A stretch of DNA of 27,521 bases from ZLKRG46 sp032117915 (lineage in GTDB: Bacteria; Bacteroidota; Ignavibacteria; Kapaibacteriales; Kapaibacteriaceae). The stretch's first letter is position 1, and the number at the start of each line of letters is the position of its first letter. The notes below the pieces were generated by a model that searched no databases, was not told the DNA's origin, and was given only the letters and a program-made list of their open reading frames with translations. Both the position numbers and the translations under genes were made by a program. Positions 15,467 through 24,600 of this stretch are shown piece by piece. The stretch covers positions 1 through 27,521 of the forward strand of contig JAULYI010000161.1 of the NCBI GenBank assembly GCA_032117915.1. The letters run 5' to 3'.

Positions 15467-17047
15467 TCAGTCCTCGCCGCCGGCAGGCACGTATTGCGTG
15501 CGCGGCAGTTCGGAGGCACGCCAGGCTGTACTGGTTGCAAGACGCATGATACCGATCATCGAGTCGAAGTCGATCTTGGCAACCTCATCGGTGAGCTTGT
15601 GATAATCCTCGTGTTCGCCCGTGAAGTAGAAGATCACGGGGATCTTCTTCATGGCAAACGAGGCTTGGTCGCTACGGAAGAAGTAGCTTTCGATGTCGTA
15701 GGCAAGGTCGAACGACCGACCCAACCGACCGTTCTCCTCTTCGTTGATGCGGGCAAGGTCCGGACAGCGCGTATTACCGCCGATGCTGAGCTTATTGTTC
15801 ACACATCGGCCGATCATATCTGTGTTTACCATTGCGACGCACTTATCAAGCGGCAGCAACGGGCTGCGAGCATAGGCCTTAGAGCCGAGCAACCCCTTCT
15901 CCTCGCCGCTAAAATGAATAAACACCATGCTACGCTTGGGCTTGACGGTTGCTTGGGCGACAGCCTTTGCTGCAAGGAGCAGGCCGGTCGTCCCCGAACC
16001 ATTGTCATCGGCGCCGTTATAGATCTTGTCCGAGGTTGCCGTATCCGAGGTCACTCCGATGTGATCGTAATGTGCTCCCATGATGACGTATTCATCGGGC
16101 ACTTCGGAGCCACGCACGTAGCTCACAATGTTGCGGGCACGCACCGTATCACGTCGCAGTCGCACGTCGACAGTAACGTTGAGCCCATCAACAGCAAACG
16201 ATGCGGGCGTCTTTGTCGAGTCGATACCGATCACGCGGTCCATGACCGAAGCAACACTGCCAAAAAGCGTGTTCACAACGGCGTCCCCAACGTGGATCAC
16301 AGGCACACCAATCCCCTGCTCGTCGGGCAGGGTAAGGGGCAGGGCCGACGCCTTCATGCGAGGAAACAGGGACGGCCAGGGGAAACCCGAGACGGTGAGT
16401 TTCTTCCGCAGTCGGGCAGCGTCGATCATCAACAATGCCGCAGCACCGCGGGATTTGGCGTTGCGGACTTTTTCCCGAGACGATGAATACCGCGTCCATC
16501 GCTTGCCGTTAAACCACACGGTGTCCGTCGGATGCTCCGGCTCATTCCGCACTACCACAACAACCGCTCCCTTAACGTCAAGGCCTGCATAGTCATCATA
16601 GCTGTACTCGGGGGCGGTTATCCCAAAGCCGGCAAACACTACCTTGGCCGACGTCAACGTAGCCGCACCGGTCTGCTCGAACGGGACGAAGTCCGTCTTC
16701 ACCGCAAAGTCCTGCATTGCTCCATCCTTACCAATGCGAAGCACCGATGGCGTGTCGAGATCGACACGCTCGAGGACGTAGTTATGGTAATAGGATCCGT
16801 TCACGGGTTGCAGGCCCGCCGATTTCAGCTCCTCGACAATGAACCGCGCTGCCGAATCCAGTCCCTCCGAGGGAGTATCACGTCCCTTGAAATAGTCGTT
16901 CGCCAAATGCGACAGGATGCGACGTCCGTCCGCCGTATCGATCCGACGCATGACGTCAGGGGGCAAGGAAGGACCGCCGCCTGCGGCGGCCGAGGCTGAC
17001 GCCGCGAGAATGACGGCGAACAAGGCAGTAAGAACGTGCTTCTTCAT
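15467..17047 (-). CDS. Secreted M28-family metallopeptidase with PA-like domain
   Basis: Zinc-dependent exopeptidase (aminopeptidase type) predicted to act outside the cytoplasm. It is 526 residues. The signal peptide MKKHVLTALFAVILAASASA has cleavage near residue 20. The catalytic domain carries all five expected metal ligands: His326 (GAHYDHIG), Asp347 (NGADDNGSG), Glu383 (SGEEKGLLGS, with Glu382 as the general base), Asp410 (NTDMIGR) and His483 (EDYHKLTD). An insert of about 150 residues before this domain (VVFAGFGITAPEY, and later VPVIHVGD) looks like the protease-associated (PA) domain found in many M28 enzymes. It is the last gene of the minus-strand surface operon, 15 bases after the GHKL ATPase. 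Its target may be free peptides or neighbouring exported proteins, which is speculation. Confidence 0.94.
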   Translation of the reverse strand: MKKHVLTALFAVILAASASAAAGGGPSLPPDVMRRIDTADGRRILSHLANDYFKGRDTPSEGLDSAARFIVEELKSAGLQPVNGSYYHNYVLERVDLDTPSVLRIGKDGAMQDFAVKTDFVPFEQTGAATLTSAKVVFAGFGITAPEYSYDDYAGLDVKGAVVVVVRNEPEHPTDTVWFNGKRWTRYSSSREKVRNAKSRGAAALLMIDAARLRKKLTVSGFPWPSLFPRMKASALPLTLPDEQGIGVPVIHVGDAVVNTLFGSVASVMDRVIGIDSTKTPASFAVDGLNVTVDVRLRRDTVRARNIVSYVRGSEVPDEYVIMGAHYDHIGVTSDTATSDKIYNGADDNGSGTTGLLLAAKAVAQATVKPKRSMVFIHFSGEEKGLLGSKAYARSPLLPLDKCVAMVNTDMIGRCVNNKLSIGGNTRCPDLARINEEENGRLGRSFDLAYDIESYFFRSDQASFAMKKIPVIFYFTGEHEDYHKLTDEVAKIDFDSMIGIMRLATSTAWRASELPRTQYVPAGGED

Positions 17048-17062
17048 GAACGTATGGAGGTG

Positions 17063-17476
17063 TCAGTTGACCACAAACTTGATGAAAACCGTCATACCTG
17101 ACGACGTCGACTGAAAGTCAGACGCGTCGGAGAGCTGACGGATAAGAAAGACACCGCGGCCGCCTTCCTGCAACAATCGATCCGGTGACCGAGGGTCCGG
17201 AACAGCAGCGACGTCAAAGCCGGCACCACTATCGCGCACGGCAACGACGACGTCATGGGGCGTTGTCTGAACGTCGATGTGAACGAGCTTCGTGGCATCG
17301 CATGTGTTGCCATGAATGATACCATTGTTCACGGCCTCGGTCACCGCCACCAGCAGATCGTGATACCGACTGCCCAGCAGCTGCAACGCTGCTATGGAAC
17401 GCAGGAACGGCTCAACAGCCATAATGCTGGTTCGATCGCTGGGAATGGAGAGGGAGAACGTAGGGATGTCCTTCAT
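17063..17476 (-). CDS. Anti-sigma-factor-type GHKL ATPase (RsbW/SpoIIAB-like)
   Basis: Small cytoplasmic ATP-binding protein of the serine kinase/anti-sigma class, which usually controls a sigma factor through partner switching. It is 137 residues, a normal length for a stand-alone domain. The ATP-binding boxes are clear: N box EAVNNGIIHGN (residues 47-57), G1 box DSGAGFD (82-88) and G2 box GGRGVFLIRQLSD (105-117). There is no sensor or membrane part. Its start is two bases after the stop of the upstream 649-residue gene, and 15 bases separate it from the M28 gene, so it is embedded in the operon. No anti-anti-sigma (STAS) protein, PP2C phosphatase or sigma factor is in view, so the partner is unknown. 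Confidence 0.92.
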   Translation of the reverse strand: MKDIPTFSLSIPSDRTSIMAVEPFLRSIAALQLLGSRYHDLLVAVTEAVNNGIIHGNTCDATKLVHIDVQTTPHDVVVAVRDSGAGFDVAAVPDPRSPDRLLQEGGRGVFLIRQLSDASDFQSTSSGMTVFIKFVVN

Positions 17477-17478
17477 AC

Positions 17479-19365
17479 TCAGAGGAAAACGCGGGTCGTC
17501 AAGAGAAGGTTCGGCAGGTCACGACGTCCCGTCACATTGACTTCCTGAAACTCAAACCAACCGCTCATGGTCAGGGTCGATCCGTTGACCGAGGCGATGC
17601 GAATGGCAACTTCCGGAGCCCAGAACCGCAGCGACGCCGAAGCACCGGGCACGACAAAGGCTCCCAAGGGTTGTTGCACCAATTCGTATCGACGAACACC
17701 TGCTCCGACGGACCAGAGCGGCAACGGACTGGAGAAAATAAGGATTTTCGCCAGCCACTCCCGCTGTCCGGCCTCCGGTGCCTCGGCGAATTGCTGCCAG
17801 AACAACGTCGCCCGCTCCGAGTATCGCAGGAGCATTTGTCCCTCGGCATGGAGCGTGTTTCCAAGCCGCACGCGAATACTGTCGCGCCATGCGATCTGCC
17901 GGAAGCTGAACGAGCGCGCCGCAGCGCCTGCGGATTCAAAGTCATAGACGGTGTAATTGGCCAGTACTTCAAGCTGCGGCCGCATGGTCAGCATGGGCGT
18001 CTGCACACTGAGGTATGGCGCAAGGCGTAGCACGCGGTTCTGGTTGTTCAGGGCGCTTCGCTCTGACTTCAGGAATACGAGGTGCACCTGCTGTCCGGCC
18101 AGTGTCACGCCAAGGCTCAGACCGGAGCTTACCCGACGTGCAACGCGAATCGCGGCGATTGTGGTCAGCTCGTCGCGATCATCCGGATTTAGATCACTCG
18201 GCGTGTCGTAGCGAAGCAGCCACGACGTCAGATCGGCCTCGACCGTATCTCGCTGCGACGGCGTCCACAGGAGTTGCGCATTCATTCGTGTGCGACGTGT
18301 GGCGTTGTCACGTTGATTTTCTTGCGACCGCAGCGATGCCAGTGCAGACGGCTCGATCGCGAAGCGCTCGACAATGCCGTTCTGCTCGTCACGACGGTAG
18401 AGAGCGCCGCCGACCGTGAAGGTGCCTCGCGCAAAGGTCCAGGCCACGGTTGCGTCAAGGTCGATCATCAACTCCGACAGACGTCGATTGATCGACGTGA
18501 TGGGTGCATCCGCAGCGGGCGCTCCGAAGCGCCGATCGATGCTGGCCGATTGTAGTTGGGCCGTTATGGTTGCAACAACGGTGGGTGCGATCGCATATCG
18601 CAGAGCGGCATCGATGTTCACGCGCTCTTCGCCGCGGGACTCTACGACGACGTCGGCAGCGCCAAGGGCGAGCGTCGTGAAATACTCACGGCCAACGGCG
18701 CTGTATGAGGCTGCAACACGAAGATCCGACCCTTCATCAAGCGCACGCACGATCGACGCATCAGCAATGACATCGGAGTTCGTACGCAGAGCGTCCATGC
18801 GGTGGTAGTCCGCCAGCAGACGTGACGACAGTTGCCAGTCATCGACCGTCAGATCCCGCAGATTCGCATCAAGTCCGAACAGCGCACCGGTCGTGCCGAT
18901 ACCAAGCTGCGAGGTCCGTTCCATACCCGTCATGACGTCAACGTCAACAGCATCGGATGGCTGCCAACGCGCCCCCAGAGCCCCATTCAGCCGCTCCAGA
19001 CTTGACAAGCCAACGGATCGATTGTCACGGCTGATGGTCCACGAATTCCGAACAACGGCGGCAAGAGTCTGCGTGACGGGAATGCTCCAAGACAGATTGG
19101 CGAACTGATCGTCTCGCAGGGCTGTGGTCGTTGTTCGAAACGCCGAGCCCCGATACGAGTTCACGAAGCGGAATGTGCCAACGTCCGAGGTCACGTCGAC
19201 ATCGGCGATACCGGTAAACAGGAAGGTGTTGGCGATCTTATCGACCCCGAATGTGATGCCGCGGGCATCCATCATGGGTTGCGGTGATCGCAGCGGCATG
19301 AGCTGCTGGGCATGGCTGGCCATGCAGGCAAGTATGCCGGCAGCGATCAACAACCGTATCCGCAT
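17479..19365 (-). CDS. Predicted outer-membrane beta-barrel protein, unknown function
   Basis: I do not recognise a named family. The chosen start (ATG 19365) gives the signal peptide MRIRLLIAAGILACMASHAQ; the frame also has ATGs at 19389 and 19428 that would place extra residues before it. The mature part, about 608 residues, is made of alternating amphipathic strands with many Arg, Ser, Thr and aromatics (for example TFRFVNSYRGSAFR and LEVLANYTVYDFES), a pattern typical of large barrels. It ends LLLTTRVFL, compatible with an outer-membrane C-terminal strand. There is no TonB box or plug domain that I can see. It is inside the surface operon, after the FN3 gene and two bases before the GHKL ATPase gene. 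Confidence 0.75.
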   Translation of the reverse strand: MRIRLLIAAGILACMASHAQQLMPLRSPQPMMDARGITFGVDKIANTFLFTGIADVDVTSDVGTFRFVNSYRGSAFRTTTTALRDDQFANLSWSIPVTQTLAAVVRNSWTISRDNRSVGLSSLERLNGALGARWQPSDAVDVDVMTGMERTSQLGIGTTGALFGLDANLRDLTVDDWQLSSRLLADYHRMDALRTNSDVIADASIVRALDEGSDLRVAASYSAVGREYFTTLALGAADVVVESRGEERVNIDAALRYAIAPTVVATITAQLQSASIDRRFGAPAADAPITSINRRLSELMIDLDATVAWTFARGTFTVGGALYRRDEQNGIVERFAIEPSALASLRSQENQRDNATRRTRMNAQLLWTPSQRDTVEADLTSWLLRYDTPSDLNPDDRDELTTIAAIRVARRVSSGLSLGVTLAGQQVHLVFLKSERSALNNQNRVLRLAPYLSVQTPMLTMRPQLEVLANYTVYDFESAGAAARSFSFRQIAWRDSIRVRLGNTLHAEGQMLLRYSERATLFWQQFAEAPEAGQREWLAKILIFSSPLPLWSVGAGVRRYELVQQPLGAFVVPGASASLRFWAPEVAIRIASVNGSTLTMSGWFEFQEVNVTGRRDLPNLLLTTRVFL

Positions 19366-19413
19366 CAAGCGCAAAGATTCCCCTTCCATCCGTGAAGTCC
19401 GGCGGCATGGCGA

Positions 19414-19431
19414 GTCATGCGTTACCATGAC
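19414..19431 (-). other. Short hairpin in the gap before the 649-residue outer-membrane gene
   Basis: GTCATG and CATGAC (6 bp) enclose a 6-base loop within the about 149-base gap between the FN3 stop (19515) and the preferred downstream start (19365). It could be an intra-operon processing or attenuation site. There is no T run, so it is not a classical terminator. The gap shows no other feature I can name. Confidence 0.25.
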
Positions 19432-19514
19432 CGGTCAGCCGGCTCCGGCAATGATAGGAAGGATCGGCAGCGCATCAAGACAGGCTTCCCGTCGTTTCGG
19501 TTCCTCTGCTTCGG

Positions 19515-21689
19515 TTATCGGGTGACCGCCCGTTCACTTAACCCTGACTCGGCACCGCTATCGCATTCGACCTTGATGGCATAGATCGTGCCTCGGCCCG
19601 CCCCCTTGGTGTCGACGAACTGCCGCTGGCGCTGATCGCCCACGACGGCGTACGACGTCAGCGCTGACGTGGTAGCACGATAGACAACAAACCGGTGCTT
19701 CTCCGGAAGGTCGATGTAGTTCCATGACAACCGCACGGAATTCGACGTCGAATCATAGACTGCCAAAACAGCGGTGACGGCGGGACGAACCTTGTTATCG
19801 ACCCGCTTGACCGTGATCACATTGGACAGTGGCGACGCCAGGCCGGCACTGTCGCGGGCAACAATGGCATACTGGTACGTAGCCGACACAGTGCCCGACG
19901 CGTCGCTGACGATGCTGTCACGCCGCCCGCCCTTTGCAAGCGTGTCCCACGCCGGCTGACGTTCAGAGGATGCGTTGTACAGGCGGCGCAGAATGGCGTG
20001 CTCCTTGACGTCGCGACTGCTGCTGGGAGCGTAGTCGATGACGATGCTACTATCCGTCACCCGATAATCGCGGATCACGGGCGCAACCGGCGGTATCACG
20101 TCCGGCCGCGGAACGACCAGCATATTGCTGACCTCGGACTCATTGTAGTGGTAGTCTAGGGCGATAAACCGATAGTAGAGAGCCTTGGTCAGCGTTCGCA
20201 CCTCGGCGGTATCGATGATAATGGTATCCTGACGGTTGAATGCCGAATCGGGATTGAACAGCTCGCGCCGAACGGTGAACTCATGCTCGGGATCGTTGGC
20301 CCAAAGCATGCGGTAGCCCATCACGTCGCGATCGGCAGGATGGCGGACAACGATGCGAACAACGCCGTTGGTATCCATCGAGCCGTTCACCAGCACCGGT
20401 GCAGCCGGCGGCATGCTATCGGCAAAGACGACCATGGCGGGGAACGACTTGACAGCATTACGTGCCGTATCGAAAGCCATCACCGAGTAGTAGTATGTGC
20501 CGCCGAGCGTTGCCGTCGTATCGCGATACTCACGTACACCCTTGCCTAGCGGCATCACGTGCATCGGCGCGAATGTGCCCTCGACAGACGTGTCACGCAA
20601 CACATAGAATCCGCCAAGGTCGCTCTCGATCGGTTCATTCAGCAGCCATGTTACCACCACATCGCGCGCTCCGGTATGCGTTGCCTTCACGGTTGACGGC
20701 TGCTGCGGCGGCGTCCGGTCGCGAGGCATGGCCTTGAGGGTATCAAGTGTTTCTTCCTCGGCAAAGGCGTTGATGCCGGTAACGCGGTAGGTGTACACGA
20801 CGTAGTTCGTGAGATTGGAATCAAGATAGGACGAGCTGTTCGACTCGGCATTCCCCTTGAGTGTCAACATTGGTGTCGCGGTGAGTTTCTCGAAGGGGCC
20901 GCCCTTGGTGGAGCGATAGACGTTGAACATGGAATAGCCGTAGCCTTCACCCCACTTCAGCAGGACCTTCGTATCGAGTTCATCGGCCTCGACCACCTGG
21001 ACGTTCTCCGGCCGCTTCCGCGGCGTTGGCTCAACGTCAACCAGTGCCGGTTCGACTGTATATGGTGCGGCTGCACCGACCAGCGAAACGCGATACCGAT
21101 AGGTTGTACCAAGCTTCGCTGTCAGGTCGGCATAGCGCAATCCCAGGCCATTTGCTGCATTGCGCGACCGTTCGGCAACCATCATTGCAAAGTTGAAGCT
21201 CATCTCGAAGCGTTCTCGTGCCTCGCGCAGTGCGTCGAGTTGGCCGGGATCGTTTGGCGGAAAATCATTGGGGTCGTCACTCGGTTCCGAAAGTGCACCG
21301 GCTACAAGCATGGCCTGTGCTTCACTGGTGTCAAGGTTCGGGTTTGCCCGTTCGAAGGCCGTCCATTGTTCGGCTGCCCATGGCTTTACCGGCTGCTGCG
21401 TAAGCACGGTGAACGCACCGACGCTTCCCGCCGAGACCTCGGCGCGTTCGATGCGATAGCCGCTTGCCATTGCGAGACGCCAGATGGCAGCGTTACTCGG
21501 CACCCAACGAAGAACGACGGAGTCCTGGTAGCGTTTGCCAACACCGACGACCCTCTGCCGCAGTGCGGCATCAAGATCATTCGTCTGCTGAGCAACAACG
21601 GTTGTCGCCGAAAGCAGCATCAGTACCGATCGCAAGAACACGACGGTCATACGGGCCCCAGCAGCACAGCTATTCATGTGGATGTTCAT
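19515..21689 (-). CDS. Exported multi-module fibronectin type III protein
   Basis: A 724-residue exported protein built of FN3-like beta sandwiches. The signal lies within the first 35 residues (hydrophobic RSVLMLLSATTVVAQQ). The start could be ATG 21689, four bases after the TANFOR-like gene, or ATG 21650, which gives a shorter signal. About six modules follow: roughly 40-225, 230-330, 335-430, 430-530, 535-630 and 635-724. Each shows a WxxxP/D-x-GYxxYR-type strand and a YxYxVxAxD/N strand, for instance YVVYTYRVTGINAFAEEE and YYYSVMAFDTARNAV. The first module carries an inserted stretch (about 125-175), predicted helical, rich in Glu/Arg/Ala. There is no type IX secretion C-terminal domain. 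It is probably a surface or periplasmic binding partner of the upstream TANFOR-like protein. Confidence 0.85.
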   Translation of the reverse strand: MNIHMNSCAAGARMTVVFLRSVLMLLSATTVVAQQTNDLDAALRQRVVGVGKRYQDSVVLRWVPSNAAIWRLAMASGYRIERAEVSAGSVGAFTVLTQQPVKPWAAEQWTAFERANPNLDTSEAQAMLVAGALSEPSDDPNDFPPNDPGQLDALREARERFEMSFNFAMMVAERSRNAANGLGLRYADLTAKLGTTYRYRVSLVGAAAPYTVEPALVDVEPTPRKRPENVQVVEADELDTKVLLKWGEGYGYSMFNVYRSTKGGPFEKLTATPMLTLKGNAESNSSSYLDSNLTNYVVYTYRVTGINAFAEEETLDTLKAMPRDRTPPQQPSTVKATHTGARDVVVTWLLNEPIESDLGGFYVLRDTSVEGTFAPMHVMPLGKGVREYRDTTATLGGTYYYSVMAFDTARNAVKSFPAMVVFADSMPPAAPVLVNGSMDTNGVVRIVVRHPADRDVMGYRMLWANDPEHEFTVRRELFNPDSAFNRQDTIIIDTAEVRTLTKALYYRFIALDYHYNESEVSNMLVVPRPDVIPPVAPVIRDYRVTDSSIVIDYAPSSSRDVKEHAILRRLYNASSERQPAWDTLAKGGRRDSIVSDASGTVSATYQYAIVARDSAGLASPLSNVITVKRVDNKVRPAVTAVLAVYDSTSNSVRLSWNYIDLPEKHRFVVYRATTSALTSYAVVGDQRQRQFVDTKGAGRGTIYAIKVECDSGAESGLSERAVTR

Positions 21690-21692
21690 GGC

Positions 21693-24600
21693 TTACTTCC
21701 CGCTGTTGTTGGTGTTCACATTCGCCAGCACTGGGTCCATCGGCGTCGAGAACGTCCGCACGATGGTCTGCTTCACGTCCTGATTCGTTGCTCTGTCCTT
21801 CGCGACAGCCCATTGGTTGGCACCGGTACGCTCCCAGAGCGTACCAACCACGGTAGCGCGAACCTGTGTAGACCTGTCCCAGTCGGCTGAGTTGGCAATG
21901 AAGGTATCAACGCCGGCATTCGATATCCCGGCCGACCCACCAAGTTCATTCTCGACCGGCTCCTGCGGCAGATTGCCGCCCACGTTCTTGCCGCCGACAC
22001 CAACCTTGATCGGAGCTTGCTGCACGGGTGGCGCGGGTGGCGCGGGTGCCAGGTTGTATGTAACATTGTTGACCGTCATGGGAGCATTACTTTGTCCCTT
22101 TGGTGCTGCCTGCGCAACGGTCGTCGACGTGACGACCAATGGTTTCTTCTTGCGGTACAGCACTGCCCCCAAGGCATCCTTCTTATGCACGGTCTGCAAC
22201 GTCGTCCACACGCCGTTGACGCGCTGCTCAATGGTCACGTCATACTTGACCTGGAACTGGCGGTTGACCGTGTTTCCGGCTGCGCCACCCTGCAGTTCCG
22301 TGAGTTCGAATGCGGCATTGGGTTCGAAGTTGTAGACGATCTTCACCGGCTCGGTCACAGCGACGCCCGTGGCATTGTTCGCCGGCTCGACACTCTTGAT
22401 GAGCAGATTCTTCTGTTCCGCTGCCACATCTTGGGCTGCAGTGGTCGTTGCCGTTGGGGGCGTTGGTGTACAGCGGTCACCGACGTTGAATTCAGCGTTG
22501 AAGCTGCCCTTGAAGGCTCCACCTAGTACGTCGTATGAGCCTGTTGCCTGACCCTGGATCCATGACTTCTTGGGGAAGCCTGCCTCTGCCCAGGCACCGA
22601 ACTTGATCTGGGCAAGGTTGATGGTGCAACCATTGGGGTGGTTGTTTGTACAGCACACGACGCAGCCATCCGAGATCTTCTTGGGCTGGATCCACACGCT
22701 GGCATTCGCCATGGCATAGGCAGCAGCATTAGCCTGGAAGTACCACCAGTTCAGACCGTCACCGCCGCAGAGCGATCCGTTCGGATAGCGCAGGAACGAG
22801 GCATTGAACTCGAAGCCGCCAGCAAAGCGCCACTTCGCATAAACCCGTCCAACGATCTTCCGATTACGCTCGCCGGAGTCGAAGCCCAAGTCCATACCAC
22901 CGGCAAAGCCGTTGCCTGAGATTGCAGCGGTTGTACCACCGGAAGGCGGCGTCATTCCGTAGCACCCTGCAGAAGCCAGACCATTGTACGTGCGTGTGGT
23001 AAACCCTGTAGGCGGTGTGATGTTCTTACCAAACATGAAGTATGAGTTGGCAGAGATGTTCGTGCCAAGGAAATCAACGTTGATGGTGTTGCGCTGTGCC
23101 GGTTCGCCGAGCTTCACAAACCAGATGCCGGTCTTCCCTTCAAGGTGCACCCACAGGTTGGCATTACCGGTGACAGGCGTCTTGTTGACAATGACGCCCG
23201 CATTGAGATCGAAGATCCGCTGCGTGAAATCATAGGCAATGCTGAGCGACCCTTTGACCGGAGCACTCGGACGTTCTGTGAGCTTTGCCTGCAGCCAGAG
23301 ATCGCCAAGGATGGCCATTGTTGAAATACCGCCTGTACCGGAGAACTGCGCCGTAAGAGCGATGTCGGCATTCATTTTCGACGGATCCGGCGTTGCACCA
23401 AGCACGGCCAGCACCTTAAAGCCAAAACCCACGTTTTTATCCGGAGACATGGCTGCCCCGCTCGAGGCCGTCGTCGATGGAGCCGTTGCGCCGGCCACCT
23501 GCGCTACATTGGGAGCTGCTCCGGTCATGTTCACGTTCACTCGACGCCAGGCAGCTGCTCCAAACCCGTAGAAGGCGTAGCCTGGCATGAAGACGATGCC
23601 AGGTGGCGGCAGAATTGCCTTGGCATTGACATACCAGTACCGGTATCGAGTGTTCGTGTTGTCGAGCTTCGAGCCGAACCGAGCATCGGCCGTTATCTGC
23701 ATTTGCAGCTCTTTGAACTTCGCATCAAGGGCTGCCGCAAAACCATTACCCCACGTCGCATCTTCGTTGTAGAAATTCAGTTCACCGGTGATCTTGACCG
23801 CTGCTAGGTCTGCCCACACCTTGATCTTCTGCACGTTGAAGTCGACGAATGTCGGCTTGAACTTGAACTTGGCTGACGGGTCGGACTTCTCGATCGCACC
23901 CGTCAGGTCGAACGTACCACGTCCGCCGATTTTATTCGAATCCAGCGCGACAATGATGTCGAACTCCAGCTTACCGCGCACAAGCTCATTGCCTTGCGGC
24001 GTCGGCGTCGAGAACTTCACCTTGTCGATCGTTATCGGGAACTTGCCAAGTTTCTTCTGTCCACTGGCAAAACTCCAGTCACCATCATCGAACATCATCT
24101 TCGAGCCGATGGAATCATCATAGAACAGACGCATGTTCTCGAAGTCCGGCGCCATATCAACATTCACCGTCTTCTGGCCGATCTGCAGGTTGACGGAGTT
24201 CCAGCCCATCTCGCCGTTCAGCAGCAGGTTAAACTTCTTCCGTCCCTTTTTGAGGGTCATCGTGAGTGCAGACGACGGCTGTAGCGTCAGCTTTGCCCCT
24301 CCCAACAACTTGACATCGATCTGATTGGTGGGTGTTAGTGAGAAATCAAATGACTTTTCGACGTTGTTGAAGAGGGCCTTGTACGTGATGCTGTTCTGTG
24401 GCAGTGTATCCGTGACGGGCAGCTGGATCTTACCACGCATGTAGGCCTGGGTGATGTCGTTGTTGAGGAAGACGACCTTGACCGTATCAACGCTTGCACC
24501 GAGACGATTAAGATTGGCCTTGGGGAACTGGATGACGTTGGCAGCGATGAGGTCGCCGGTAAATCCATTTTTATTGATGATCAGGTTCTGCGCAATGAAC

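Noticed and set aside
15425..16486. Plus-strand open frame of 353 residues
   Set aside because: It is antisense to the M28 peptidase, whose metal ligands are all intact, and it begins in the terminator region. It has no domain-like features.
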